Of a stretch of 64,000 nt of DNA, positions 34,451 through 44,460 are shown piece after piece. The first letter of the stretch is position 1; each line of letters starts with the position of its first letter. The notes under the pieces are model-generated. The model was not told where the DNA came from. It made no database searches and worked only from the letters and a program-made list of their open reading frames with translations. Source of the DNA: JAEMQF01 sp963775015 (GTDB lineage: Bacteria; Pseudomonadota; Gammaproteobacteria; Burkholderiales; Burkholderiaceae_C). Location: assembly GCA_963775015.1 (NCBI GenBank), contig CAVZHI010000024.1:81016-145015 (forward strand), given 5' to 3'. Both the position numbers and the translations under genes were made by a program.

Positions 34451-36811
34451 ATGCTGAAGATGCTCGATCGGAAACTCCTGCACGATGTGTGGCAAATGCG
34501 CGGCCAGGTGCTGGCGCTCGGGCTCGTCGTCGGCGCGGGAATCGTCGGCTTTGTGGGCGCGCTGTCGGCGCACGACTCGCTGCGTTGGCTGCAGGCGTCG
34601 TACTACGAGCGCGACCGCTTCGCCCATGTGTTCGCGCAGGGCAAGCGCGCACCGCTGAGCCTGGCGCAGCAGCTGGTCGAGATTCCCGGCGTCGCCGAAC
34701 TCGAAGCGACGGTGATCGCCGACGTGCTGCTCGACGTTCCCGGCGTCGTCGAATCGCTCACCGGCCGCATGATCGCGCTGCCGCGCCACGGCTTGCCGCG
34801 CATGAACCGTCTCGCGCTGATTCGGGGCGCGTGGGTCGACGCACCCGAGTCGAACCAGGCGCTGGTGAACGAGACCTTCGCCAACGCGCATGGCCTGAAG
34901 GTCGGCGACCGCATCGGCGCCCTGCTCAACGGCAAACGCGAATCGCTGCAGTTGGTGGGAATCGTGCTCTCGCCCGAATACATCTTCCCGAGCCGCGGCG
35001 GCTTTGGCGACGAGCGCAGCTTCGGCATCTTCTGGGTCGGGCAGAAACGCCTGGCGAGCGCGTTCAACATGGACGGCGCGTTCAACTCGATCGCGCTGCG
35101 CCTGGAGGCCGGAGCGTCTGAGGCCGCCGTCATCGCCGCGCTGGATCGGCGCCTCGATGGGTTCGGCTTCAGCGGCGCACACGGCCGCGATGACTTGCCT
35201 TCGCACCGCGTCCTGACTCAGGAAATCTCGCAATGGAAGGTCTACGCGACGGTGCTGCCGGTGGTGATCCTCGGTGTCGCCGTGTTCTTGCTGAATGTGG
35301 CGCTGACGCGGCAGATCGGCACGCAGCGTGGCCAGATCGCGGCGCTGAAAGCGCTCGGTTGCGAAGACGTGCGCCTCGGCGTGCACTACTTCAAATTCGT
35401 GCTGATCATCGTCTTGATCGGTGGCGCGATCGGCATCGCCGGCGGCGCGTATTTCGGCCACGCGGTGACGCAGATGTACGCGCGCTTCTTCCGCATCCCG
35501 AACTTCGAGTACCGGATGTTGCCTTGGATCCCGGCCTCGGCGGTTGCGCTGTCGCTGGCCGCCGCGCTGCTGGCCGTGCTCGGCGCGTTGCTGCGCGTCG
35601 TGCGGCTCGCGCCGGCCGAAGCGATGCGCCCGCCGGCGCCGCCGAACTTCGGACCGACGCTGCTGGAGCGCGTCGGCATGGGGCGGCTCTATTCGCCTTC
35701 GGTGCGAATGATTGTTCGCGACTTCGAGCGCCGCCCCTTGCGCGCGCTGCTGACGATCTTCGGCATCGCCGGCGCGGTGGCGGTGATGATCGGCGGCACC
35801 TGGTGGCGCGACTCGGTGGAGCAACTGCTCGATGTGGAGATCCGCATGCGCGATCGGCAGGACGTGAGCGTGGCGCTGACCGACCCGGTGTCGACCACGG
35901 CGCTGTACGACCTGGCGCGCCTTCCCGGCGTATTGCGCGCCGAGGACAGCACCACAGCGGCGGTGCGCCTGTCCAATGGATTGCACAGTTGTCGCACGAC
36001 GTTGGACGGCCTGGATTCGCAAATGCAAATGCGCCCGCTGCTTGACGCGCAGCTTGGCCACGCGCCGCTGCCCGCCGCAGGCATCGTGCTCAATGAGCGG
36101 CTCGCGCGACGCCTCGATGTGAAGCTGGGCGACGAGGTCCACGTCGAACTCCTGCAGGGCACGCGTGCGCAGGCCGACCTGCGCGTCGCGGCATTCAGCT
36201 TCGAGCTGACGCAGATGCCGGCGCACGTCGACCGCGCTGTCTTGACGCGCCTGCTCGGACAAGGCGAAGCCATCTCCGGCGCGCGCCTGTTGATCGACGC
36301 CTCGCAGCGTGAAGCGCTGCTGAATCAGTTGAAGCAGATCCCGCGCATCGCCGGCGCGATGGAAATCGGCCCGGTGATCCGCCACGTTCGCGAGAACACC
36401 GCACGCAACGTCCTGTTCTTCACGTCGGTGACGTCGGTGATCGCTGCGGCGATCGCGCTCGGCGTGGTCTACAACAACGCACGCATCGCGCTCGCCGAAC
36501 GCGCCTGGGACCTGGCGAGCCTGCGCGTGCTCGGTGCGACGCGCGGCGAAGTCTCGACGCTGCTGCTCGGCGAGCTGGCCGTGGAACTCCTGCTCGCCTT
36601 GCCGCTGGGCTGCCTCATCGGCTATGGGCTTGCACTCAGCATCCAGCAGATGACGGCGCAGGAGACGATGCAGTTGCCCTTCGTGATCGCACCGCGCACG
36701 TACGCCATCGCCTGCGGCGTGGTCCTGATCGCCGGCGTCTTCAGCGCGCTGATCGTGCGGCGCCGCGTCGACCAGTTGAACCTGGTGGGTGTTCTGAAGA
36801 CACGCGAATAA
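34451..36811 (+). CDS. FtsX-family ABC permease with two FtsX domains
   Basis: The 786-residue protein has an N-terminal membrane helix, a periplasmic region, then FtsX-type blocks of three helices around residues 270-400 and 660-780 ('GQIAALKALGCEDVRLGVH', 'LASLRVLGATRGEVSTLLL'). This is the large two-FtsX-domain layout of mechanotransmitting exporters that move lipoproteins, lipids or peptides rather than the small MacB layout. The substrate is unknown. Confidence 0.88.
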   Translation: MLKMLDRKLLHDVWQMRGQVLALGLVVGAGIVGFVGALSAHDSLRWLQASYYERDRFAHVFAQGKRAPLSLAQQLVEIPGVAELEATVIADVLLDVPGVVESLTGRMIALPRHGLPRMNRLALIRGAWVDAPESNQALVNETFANAHGLKVGDRIGALLNGKRESLQLVGIVLSPEYIFPSRGGFGDERSFGIFWVGQKRLASAFNMDGAFNSIALRLEAGASEAAVIAALDRRLDGFGFSGAHGRDDLPSHRVLTQEISQWKVYATVLPVVILGVAVFLLNVALTRQIGTQRGQIAALKALGCEDVRLGVHYFKFVLIIVLIGGAIGIAGGAYFGHAVTQMYARFFRIPNFEYRMLPWIPASAVALSLAAALLAVLGALLRVVRLAPAEAMRPPAPPNFGPTLLERVGMGRLYSPSVRMIVRDFERRPLRALLTIFGIAGAVAVMIGGTWWRDSVEQLLDVEIRMRDRQDVSVALTDPVSTTALYDLARLPGVLRAEDSTTAAVRLSNGLHSCRTTLDGLDSQMQMRPLLDAQLGHAPLPAAGIVLNERLARRLDVKLGDEVHVELLQGTRAQADLRVAAFSFELTQMPAHVDRAVLTRLLGQGEAISGARLLIDASQREALLNQLKQIPRIAGAMEIGPVIRHVRENTARNVLFFTSVTSVIAAAIALGVVYNNARIALAERAWDLASLRVLGATRGEVSTLLLGELAVELLLALPLGCLIGYGLALSIQQMTAQETMQLPFVIAPRTYAIACGVVLIAGVFSALIVRRRVDQLNLVGVLKTRE

Positions 36812-36822
36812 CGGAGCCTGTC

Positions 36823-38023
36823 ATGACACGCAAACAATGGATCTTGCTCATCGCCGCTGCCGCCTTGGTGCTCGCGGCCTTCGCCTGGGCGTTTCAGCCG
36901 CAGCCGATCATGGTGGAGACGGCAAATGTTCGATCGGGCGCGTTCGAACAGACGATCGACGAAGACGGCAAGACGCGCGTGCGCGAGCGCTACGTCGTCT
37001 CCGCACCTCTCGCCGGCCGCCTCGCGCGAATCACCCTGAAAGCCGGCGACGCGGTGCGCATCGGCACGCGCGCTGGCCGTGCTCTCGCCTTCGGCGCCGG
37101 CGATGATCGACGCGCGCAGCGCGCGCGAGCTGAACGAGCGCATCGGCGCGGCAGAGGCGAACCTGGAGCAGGCGCGCGCCAAGGTCGCGCGCGCCGAGGC
37201 CGCGCTCGAACAGGCGAACACCGACGTCACACGCCAGAAGAAGTTGCAGGATGACGGTTTTGTCGCCCCGGCCGCGCTCGATCAGAGCCAGCTCGCGGCG
37301 CGTGTGCAGGCGCGTGACCTGGACGCAGCGCGCTTCGCCCAGGAGGGCGCCGAACACGACGTCGCGCAGGCGCGCGCCGCGCTGCTGCGCGCCCGCGAAG
37401 CGGCCGGGCTGCGCCGGCCGGGCACGGCGTGGACGATCGAATCGCCGGTGGCCGGAAGCGTGCTGCGCGTTCTCCAGGAGAGCGAAACGGTCGTCGGCGT
37501 GGGCACGCCGCTGCTCGAGATCGCCGACCCGAAGGACCTTGAAGTCGTGATCGACGTGTTGTCCACCGAACGCGCGCGAATCGCCAGCGGCGCCCGGGTC
37601 GAGATCGACGCCGGCGCCGGGCTGCGCATGCAAGGCCGGGTGCGGCGTGTCGAGCCCTCCGCGTTCACCAAGGTCTCCGCGCTCGGCGTCGAAGAGCAAC
37701 GGATCAACGTGCTCGTCGACATCGTGTCGCCGCCGCAGGAGTGGCGCGACCTGGGCGACCAGTTCCGGGTCGACGCGCGAATCGTCGTGTTCGAGCGCCC
37801 CGCCGCAACGATCGCGCCGATCGGCGCACTCGTGCGCGACCACGACCACTGGACGGTGTTTGTTGCCGTCGATGGCCGCGCGCAGAAGCGCCGCGTCAAG
37901 GTCGGCGGGCGCACCGCCAGCGAAGCGTTGATCGAGGAAGGACTGGCACCGGCTGACGCCGTGGTCGTCTACCCCAGCGACACCGTCGCCGACGGCAAGC
38001 GGCTGAAGGTGGTGCGCCAGTGA
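36823..38023 (+). pseudogene. HlyD-family membrane fusion protein, frameshifted
   Basis: The N-terminal anchor and first barrel half ('IMVETANVRSGAFEQTIDED', 'VVSAPLAGRLARITLKAGDA') lie in one frame. Near base 37070, in a GCGCGC tract, the frame slips and the rest continues: a coiled-coil hairpin ('RIGAAEANLEQARAKVARAE'), 'IESPVAGSVLRVLQESETVV' and the beta-barrel. Repaired length is about 400 residues. It links the ABC permease to the outer membrane or periplasm. The stop overlaps the P-ATPase GTG start (GTGA). Confidence 0.85.
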
Positions 38024-40605
38024 CAGCCACGCCCGCGGACGCGGGTGGGCCCGACGCGCTGCTCGCGGAGTTCGGCTCCGCGCGCGGCGGTCTCGCGAGC
38101 AGCCTGGCGCGCCAGCGTCTCGCCGAGCAGGGGCCAAATGAGGTCGACCCGGCGCGCACCGCGGCGGCGCTGCGCTTGCTGGCACACCAGTTCGCGAGCC
38201 CCTTGGTCCTGATCCTGGTGCTTGCCGCGCTCGTGTCGCTGTTCCTGCGCAACTGGGCCGACGCGGCGATCATCCTGGCCATCGTGCTCGGCAGCACCGT
38301 GCTCGGGTTCACCCAGGAATACCGGGCATCAACGGCGCTGGCGTTGCTGCGTGAACGCCTCGCGCTGACAGCGCGCGTGTGGCGCGACAGCCGCGTGCAG
38401 GAGCTGCCGGCTCGCGAAATCGTGCGTGGCGACCTGGTCGCACTCGGCGCGGGCAACCTGGTTCCGGCCGACGGTGTGTTGCTCGAAGCGCGCGACCTGA
38501 TGCTGAGCGAAGCCAGCTTGACCGGCGAATCGTTTCCGGTGGAAAAACAGGCCGTTTCTGCGACGCTGGCGCTGGCCGCGTCCACACCCCCGCCGCAGCC
38601 GCCGGACGCGACGCAAGCAGCGCGTGCGCGCGACCATCAGGTGTTCCTCGGCACGTCGGTGCGCAGCGGCGGCGGCTTGATGTTGGTCACGGCCACCGGG
38701 CGCAATACCGCAGTAGGCGCGATCGCTGCGGACTTGCGCGTCTCCCCCGCGCCTTCGGAATTCGAGCGCGGCATCGCCGAATTCGGCGCGTTGCTGTTGC
38801 GCGTGATGGTCTTGATGGTGTTGCTTGTACTTCTCGTGAACACCGCACAGGGTCGCGCTCCGCTCGAGGCGCTGCTGTTCGCCGTGGCGCTGGCGGTCGG
38901 CCTGTCGCCCGAATTGCTGCCGGCGATCGTCAGCGTGACGCTCGCGCACGGCGCGCGCGCCATGGCCGCGCAAGGCGTGCTGGTGCGTCGCCTGGAGGCG
39001 ATCGAAGACCTGGGAAGCATCGACATCCTGTGTGCCGACAAGACCGGCACGCTCACCGAGGGCCGGCTCGAGCTGCTCGCTGCGCGCGACCCGCAGGGCC
39101 GTGAATCGCGCACCGTGTTGACGCTTGCCGTGCTCAACGCGAGCCTGGAGACCGGCATCGCGAATCCGCTGGACCGCGCCATCGTCGCTGCCGGCGAGGC
39201 GGCGAAAGTCGACGTCAGCACGTTCACGAAGATCGACGAGATTCCCTACGATTTCGAACGCAAGCGCTTGACCATCGTCGTGCAACGCGCGGGCAACTCT
39301 GGCTGGCACGAACTCGTGACCAAGGGCGCGTTCGACAACGTGCTCGGCGCGTGCGCGAACTGGCGCGTCGAATGGGACGATCACGCCGCTGGACGACGCC
39401 GCTCGCGAGCTTATTGCGCGCAACGTTTTCGCGCAGGCGGCGAAGCGGGCATGCGCGTGCTCGGCGTGGCCACGCAGATGCACGCCGCGCAGGCACGCTA
39501 TGAGCGCAGCGACGAAGCGGCGATGTGTTTCGAAGGCTTTCTGGAGTTCACCGACCCGCCCAAGGCCGACGCGCAAGCCACGCTGCACCGGCTCAAGGGC
39601 CTGGGCATCCACGTGAAGGTGATCACCGGCGACAACCGTCACGTCGCGCAGCACCTGGCGCGCGCCGTGGGTCTCGCGTCGAACCGCGTCTTGACCGGCG
39701 CGCAAGTCGCGGCGATGCGCGACGAGGCGCTCTGGCATCGCGCGCCGCGCATCGACGTCTTCGCGGAGATCGAGCCGCAGCAGAAAGAGCGCATCGTGCG
39801 CGCGCTGCAGCGCGCCGGCCACGTGGTGGGCTTTCTCGGTGACGGCATCAACGACGCGCCGGCGCTGCACGCGGCCGACGTCGGCATCTCGGTGCAGGGC
39901 GCGACCGACGTCGCGCGCGAAAGTGCCGACGTGGTGCTGCTGCGCAGCGACCTCGACTTGCTGCACCAAGGCGTCGAACTCGGCCGGCGCGCGTTTGCCA
40001 ACACGCTCAAATACATCGCGATCACGACGAGCGCGAACTTCGGCAACATGGTCAGCATGGCGCTCGCCGCGCCGCTGCTGCCGTTCCTGCCGCTCGCGCC
40101 GAAGCAGATCCTGCTGAACAACTTCCTGTCCGATCTGCCGTCGATGGCGATTGCGACGGACCGCGTCGACGCCGAACAACTTCGCCGCCCGCAACGCTGG
40201 CACCTCGCACAGGTGCGGCGCTTCATGCTCGTGTTCGGCCTCATCAGCAGCGCCTTCGACCTGCTTGCGTTTGCGCTGCTGCTGTGGTTCTTTGCCGCCG
40301 GCGCTGCGCTGTTCCAGACCGCCTGGTTCGTCATCTCGCTGCTCACCGAGCTCGCCGTCGTGATGGTGTTGCGCACGCGCCGTGCGGCCTGGAAGAGCGT
40401 GCCTGGGCGACTCCTCGCCTGGGCAACATTGCTCGTGGTGGGCGCTGCGCTGGTGTTGCCCTACAGCGGCGCGCTCGCGGCACTGTTCGGCTTCGTTCCC
40501 CTGCCGGCGCCGCTGTTGCTCGCGTCACTCGGCGTCGTCGCGAGTTACATCGTTTTGACGGAATGGGCGAAACACCGCTTCAACGCGATGTCGCGCCGGC
40601 GTTAG
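38020..40605 (+). CDS. Cation-transporting P-type ATPase, MgtA/MgtB-like
   Basis: This 861-residue P-type ATPase has the actuator motif 'LTGES', the phosphorylation site 'DKTGTLTEG' near residue 345, and 'GDGINDAPAL'. Membrane helix 4 carries 'VGLSPELLPAIVSVTLAHGA', typical of type IIIB Mg2+ importers. Between about 39375 and 39450 the reading frame is locally out of step: the frame gives an Arg-rich stretch, whereas the shifted frame gives 'ITPLDDAARELIARNVFAQA', the expected nucleotide-domain sequence. Two compensating indels, probably sequence errors, explain this. GTG start. Sharing an operon with an ABC exporter is unusual. Confidence 0.9.
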   Translation: MTATPADAGGPDALLAEFGSARGGLASSLARQRLAEQGPNEVDPARTAAALRLLAHQFASPLVLILVLAALVSLFLRNWADAAIILAIVLGSTVLGFTQEYRASTALALLRERLALTARVWRDSRVQELPAREIVRGDLVALGAGNLVPADGVLLEARDLMLSEASLTGESFPVEKQAVSATLALAASTPPPQPPDATQAARARDHQVFLGTSVRSGGGLMLVTATGRNTAVGAIAADLRVSPAPSEFERGIAEFGALLLRVMVLMVLLVLLVNTAQGRAPLEALLFAVALAVGLSPELLPAIVSVTLAHGARAMAAQGVLVRRLEAIEDLGSIDILCADKTGTLTEGRLELLAARDPQGRESRTVLTLAVLNASLETGIANPLDRAIVAAGEAAKVDVSTFTKIDEIPYDFERKRLTIVVQRAGNSGWHELVTKGAFDNVLGACANWRVEWDDHAAGRRRSRAYCAQRFRAGGEAGMRVLGVATQMHAAQARYERSDEAAMCFEGFLEFTDPPKADAQATLHRLKGLGIHVKVITGDNRHVAQHLARAVGLASNRVLTGAQVAAMRDEALWHRAPRIDVFAEIEPQQKERIVRALQRAGHVVGFLGDGINDAPALHAADVGISVQGATDVARESADVVLLRSDLDLLHQGVELGRRAFANTLKYIAITTSANFGNMVSMALAAPLLPFLPLAPKQILLNNFLSDLPSMAIATDRVDAEQLRRPQRWHLAQVRRFMLVFGLISSAFDLLAFALLLWFFAAGAALFQTAWFVISLLTELAVVMVLRTRRAAWKSVPGRLLAWATLLVVGAALVLPYSGALAALFGFVPLPAPLLLASLGVVASYIVLTEWAKHRFNAMSRRR

Positions 40606-40652
40606 CGCCGCCGCTCCTCGAGGGGGACTTGCCCCGGCAAAGCCGGATCGGC

Positions 40653-41105
40653 TCAGGCGAGTTCGGAAGATTCCGGCTTCGCGAGGCGCTGCGCGAGCTC
40701 GGCGTCGCGCAGCGCCGTGTAGTCGCTGGCAACGCAGCGCAGCAACACTTTGTGCGCCTGTTCGCTCAAGTGCGCCTTCACCTGGCCGAGGAAGGGGTTC
40801 GACGCGACGAGCACCAGGCCGGCGCATTGCCCCGCGGCGACGCCGTCGTTCACCGCGGCCGCCACTTCGTGAGCAAAGCGGTCGTGCTCGCGCTCGCGCA
40901 CATCGGTGCGGCTCGGGTATGACGTGCCGCCCGAACGCTGCCCCAGGGAATTGACATGGCCGGGGCGGTCGCTCGACAGCTCCGTGCCCTTTTGCCGGCT
41001 TTGCGGATGCACCAAGTCAGCCAAGTGCGCATAAGCGCCCGGCTTCGCCGATTCTTCAAGCACACGCGCCTTCGCTGCGTTTGCCACCACCAGCCAGTTC
41101 TTCAT
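40653..41105 (-). CDS. Host attachment protein family (PF10116-like)
   Basis: The 150-residue protein matches the so-called host-attachment family ('WLVVANAAKARVLEESA', 'DREREHDRFAHEVAA'-like core, 'LVLVASNPFLGQVKAHLSE'). Despite the name the fold resembles eRF1/baeRF-type ribosome-associated domains, and these proteins commonly accompany low-oxygen stress genes. AAGGGA lies eight bases before the ATG. It is convergent with the P-ATPase. Confidence 0.85.
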   Translation of the reverse strand: MKNWLVVANAAKARVLEESAKPGAYAHLADLVHPQSRQKGTELSSDRPGHVNSLGQRSGGTSYPSRTDVREREHDRFAHEVAAAVNDGVAAGQCAGLVLVASNPFLGQVKAHLSEQAHKVLLRCVASDYTALRDAELAQRLAKPESSELA

Positions 41106-41206
41106 CGCAGTCCCTTCAATTTGATTCCGCGTGCCCCGCGGTGCGGTCACCGATTTCAGTCTAGGTTGATCGCTTGGCTGCGTCTTGAGCTTGCGCAATG
41201 CGTCAT

Positions 41207-41455
41207 TCAAGCGCCCAGGCGTTGCGCACAGTACTGCACCAGTTTGTCCAGGGTCGAGAGTTTTGCGGCGTCGGCGTCGGGAATGTCGACGCCAAGGTGC
41301 TCGTGCACGGCGACGAGGAAGTTCAGCCAATCGGCCGAATCCAGATCGACCTGCTGGCGCAGCAAGCGCGCGGGTTCGATCGCCGCAGCATCCACTTCGG
41401 GCGCGACTTCGGTGAGCGCGCGCAGCAGCTGGGTGCGGATGTCTTCAGGGTTCAT
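41207..41455 (-). CDS. Acyl carrier protein-like protein
   Basis: The 82-residue helical protein has the phosphopantetheine attachment motif 'DLDSADWLNFLVAVHEHLG', the Ser lying in DSADW. AAGGAG stands seven bases upstream of the ATG at 41455. In the sequence as given it is in frame with the E2 gene and would form a fusion. However, deleting one G at 41492-41495 ends E2 with '...LWIAPLRIKEPS' at a TGA overlapping this ATG, the arrangement used throughout the window. It is not the housekeeping fatty-acid ACP. Confidence 0.8.
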   Translation of the reverse strand: MNPEDIRTQLLRALTEVAPEVDAAAIEPARLLRQQVDLDSADWLNFLVAVHEHLGVDIPDADAAKLSTLDKLVQYCAQRLGA

Positions 41456-42730
41456 GACGGCTCCTTGATTCGCAGCGGCGCGATCCAGAGACCCCGGGTC
41501 TTGCAGCAACTCGCGGATCAACGCCAACAGCAGCGCACCGCGGTGCCCGTCGCTGGCGCGGTGGTCCCCCGCCAGGCTCGCCGTGACGACGGGCAGCGCA
41601 CACACGCGGCTGTCCTCGCCGGCCCAAGGCCGCAGCGCGATGCGTCCGAAGCCGATCAGCGCCACCTGCGGCGGGTAGATCACGCCGCAGACACTCGTCA
41701 CGCCTTGCTCGCCCAGGTTCGTGATCGTGACCGTCGCCTCGCTCAATTCCGAGCTGCGCAGGCTGCCGGTGCGGGTGCGTTTCACGAGATCGAGCAGGGT
41801 GCGCGTCAACGCAGCGACATCAAGCGCCGCAGCGTCGTGCAATGCCGGCGCAACGAGCCCGCCTTCGCGCAGCGAGATCGCCACACCGGGGTGAACGCCG
41901 CTGCCGGGAACGAATGCAGCGTCGCGCCAGAAGCCGTTGAACTCCGGGTAACGATGCAGCGCCAGCGCAACCGCCTTGATGAGCAAGGCCGCGGGCAAGA
42001 TGCGCTGCGTCACCGGAGAATCCGCGTTGCGCTGCGCAAGCCACGCCGTGGCGTTGCCGAACACGATGTCCTCAGTGAGGTAGTAGTGCGGAATCTCGCG
42101 CTTCGAGCGCGACATCGCCGCGGCAATCACTTTGCGCATTTCGCGCGCGCGCAGCGCAGCCGCCGACAGGCCAGCGCCGGGCGATGCCGCAGCGGGGCCC
42201 GGCGCGGCTGCGAACGCATCGACGTCGGCAAGCGTCACGGTGCCACCCGGTGCCGTGCCTTGAACGCGGTCCACGTCGATCCCCAACTCCTGGGCCCGGC
42301 GTCGCGCCGCCGGCGAGATGCGACGCCGCTCCCCGAGTGGAGCCGCCTCGGCCACTGCTTCGGCGCCACGCGCGATGCCGGGCGCCTGCGCCGGCGCGGC
42401 GCTCGGCGGCAGCGAAGTTGAGCGTGCCAGCGATCCGCCATTCGCCGCCGCGAGAATCGCCGCGACTTGCGCATCGACGTCTTCGACGGATTCGCCCGGT
42501 GCGCGCAGCACGGCCATCAACGTTCCCACGGGAATCAATGACTCGGGCTCGACGAGCAGCGCGCGCACCACGCCGTCGCTCCAACATTCGACGTCGATCG
42601 CCGCCTTGGACGTGTCGACGACGGCGATCACCTGGCCCTTCTGCACGGCGTCGCCCGGGCGCACCAGCCACTTCAGCAGCTTGCCCTGGTCCATGTCGGA
42701 GCCGAGCGAGGGCATGCGAAATTCGATCAT
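41452..42730 (-). CDS. Lipoyl-dependent acyltransferase (E2 of a 2-oxoacid dehydrogenase type)
   Basis: This protein of about 425 residues has an N-terminal lipoyl domain with the modified lysine in 'VVDTSKAAIDVECWSDG', a peripheral subunit-binding domain ('ISPAARRRAQELGIDVDRVQ') and a catalytic domain with the active-site motif 'DHRASDG'. No E1 or E3 gene adjoins it. In place of E1 there is a divergent phospholipase-like gene, and an acyl carrier protein follows, so the acyl acceptor may be ACP rather than CoA (inference). As written, the frame reads through into the ACP. The FNR box at 42799 lies 68 bases upstream. Confidence 0.85.
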
Positions 42731-42798
42731 CGTCGGGTCGTGCGAATGGCGCGTGCGGATACGTGGCGTGAATGATGGGCCGGCGCTGCCTGGCCACG

Positions 42799-42812
42799 TT
42801 GACCTGTGTCAA
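42799..42812. promoter_or_regulatory. Perfectly symmetric FNR-like box between E2 and phospholipase genes
   Basis: TTGACCTGTGTCAA is a perfect TTGAC/GTCAA dyad located between two divergent starts (42730 minus, 42847 plus), 34 bases from the latter. Confidence 0.65.
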
Positions 42813-42846
42813 GCGGATGGCGGCGTGCGAGCGCACAGTCAGCGCC

Positions 42847-44424
42847 ATGTTGTGCAGGCCATCCCTCGGAACGACGCGGCGTCTGGCGCTCGCGGCAGCG
42901 CTCCTGGCGCTTGTCATGGGTTGTTCGACGCTTCGCCTGGACGCCGCGCGACCGGAGTCGCACGCCATCGCGCCAACGCACGACACGTTTCTCGGCCGTG
43001 CCTACCTGTCGCCCTACCCCGCCGGGGAATCCGGAGCGCGCCTGCTCGCCTCCGGCATCGAGGCCTTCGTGCTGCGCGCCGCGCTCGCCGAAACGGCGCA
43101 GCGCACGCTCGACATGCAGTACTACGTCGTCGCGCAGGACGCGACGGCAACGCTGCTCCTCTACCGCGCGTTGCTCGCCGCGCAGCGCGGCGTTCGCGTG
43201 CGCCTGCTGCTCGACGACATCGGCGCGGCCGGGCGCGACTTCGACCTCGCCACCCTCGCCGCGCACCCGAACATGCAGATCAGGATCTTCAACCCGTTCT
43301 TGCGCCGCGGCCCGCTCGGCCTGTCCCGGCTGTTCGAATTCATCGGCGACAGCGAACGCCTGAACCGGCGCATGCACAACAAACTCTGGATCGCCGACAA
43401 CGCCGTCGCCGTGATCGGTGGGCGCAACCTCGGCGACGCGTATTTCGCAGCGCAGGGCGAAGGCGACTTCGCCGACCTCGACGTGCTGACCGCCGGTCCC
43501 GTCGTCGCACAAGCGTCAAGCAGCTTCGACGCGTACTGGAACAGCGAATGGGCGGCGCCGATCTCCGCCTTCGTCGACGCTGCACCGGGCAGCAGAGAGT
43601 TCGACGAAGCAGTCGCCAAGCTGGCCGCGCATGCGGCGCGCTTTCGCGCGACCGAATACGCCCAGGCGCTTCGTTCGACGGACCTGGGGCGCGAGTTGCG
43701 CGAGGGGCGGATGCAATTCATCTCGGCCCGCGCGTCGGTGGTTGACGACCCACCGGGAAAGCTCGACAGATCGGCCCCTGCCGACGCGGGCCGCGTCTTC
43801 AACAGACTGCGCCCGCTCGTCGAAGCCGCAGAGCACGAAGTGCTCCTGGTCACGCCCTACTTCGTTCCGAGCGCGCGCGGCATCGACCTGTTGTGTGCGC
43901 TGAAGCAGCGCGGCGTCAGCGTGCGCGTCCTGACCAATTCGCTCGCGTCGACCGACGTCCCCGCGGTGCACTCGGGCTATGCGCGCTACCGGCCGCACCT
44001 GCTCGCCTGCGGCGTGCAGCTGTACGAACTGAAACCGAATCCGACACGTTCGACGCACGCTCGGGCGGGATTTTCGTCGGGCGCGAGCCTGCACGCCAAG
44101 GCACTCGCCGTGGACCGCAAGGTCGTGGTCGTCGGTTCGATGAATCTGGACCCGCGCTCGCGGCTGTCGAACACCGAGATCGCCGTCACCCTCGAAAGCC
44201 CGGAACTCGGCGCGCAACTGGCAACGATGTTCCAGGACGCCACCGCGCCCGACCAGGCGTACGACGTGCGCCTGAGCGAGCCCGGCAATCCGGACGCGCC
44301 GCTGCTGTGGCTGGGCCGTGAAGGCGATCAAGCGGTGCGCTACACGGACGAGCCGGGTGCCAGCTGGTGGCGCCGAATCGTCTCCGGCCTGTTCGACGCG
44401 TTGCTCCCGGAAGACCTGCTCTGA
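42847..44424 (+). CDS. Phospholipase D/cardiolipin synthase-like lipoprotein
   Basis: The 525-residue protein has a lipoprotein signal ('LLALVMGCSTLR') and two HKD motifs: 'MHNKLWIADNAVAVIGGRNL' and 'LHAKALAVDRKVVVVGSMNL'. It should transfer or hydrolyse phosphatidyl groups in the periplasm (ClsC/YmdC-like), changing membrane lipid composition. The ATG at 42847 is chosen because the lipobox then falls near residue 25. The FNR box lies directly upstream. Confidence 0.9.
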   Translation: MLCRPSLGTTRRLALAAALLALVMGCSTLRLDAARPESHAIAPTHDTFLGRAYLSPYPAGESGARLLASGIEAFVLRAALAETAQRTLDMQYYVVAQDATATLLLYRALLAAQRGVRVRLLLDDIGAAGRDFDLATLAAHPNMQIRIFNPFLRRGPLGLSRLFEFIGDSERLNRRMHNKLWIADNAVAVIGGRNLGDAYFAAQGEGDFADLDVLTAGPVVAQASSSFDAYWNSEWAAPISAFVDAAPGSREFDEAVAKLAAHAARFRATEYAQALRSTDLGRELREGRMQFISARASVVDDPPGKLDRSAPADAGRVFNRLRPLVEAAEHEVLLVTPYFVPSARGIDLLCALKQRGVSVRVLTNSLASTDVPAVHSGYARYRPHLLACGVQLYELKPNPTRSTHARAGFSSGASLHAKALAVDRKVVVVGSMNLDPRSRLSNTEIAVTLESPELGAQLATMFQDATAPDQAYDVRLSEPGNPDAPLLWLGREGDQAVRYTDEPGASWWRRIVSGLFDALLPEDLL

Positions 44425-44460
44425 CGCGCGGCGCAGCCCCAGGCGGCGCGCCCGGCGGCG

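Noticed and set aside
34406..36385. A 659-codon minus-strand frame opposite the FtsX permease
   Set aside because: The composition is typical of the antisense of a high-GC gene, while the plus-strand permease has clear motifs.
38329..40203. A 624-codon minus-strand frame opposite the P-type ATPase
   Set aside because: The P-ATPase motifs on the plus strand explain this region.
41188..41201. TTGAGCTTGCGCAA as an FNR-like box before the host-attachment gene
   Set aside because: The right half-site has too many mismatches, and the distance to the gene start is not better than chance.
41207..42730. A natural E2-ACP fusion protein as the only reading
   Set aside because: A one-base change in a homopolymer gives separate overlapping genes with a ribosome binding site, so the fusion is reported only as a possibility.
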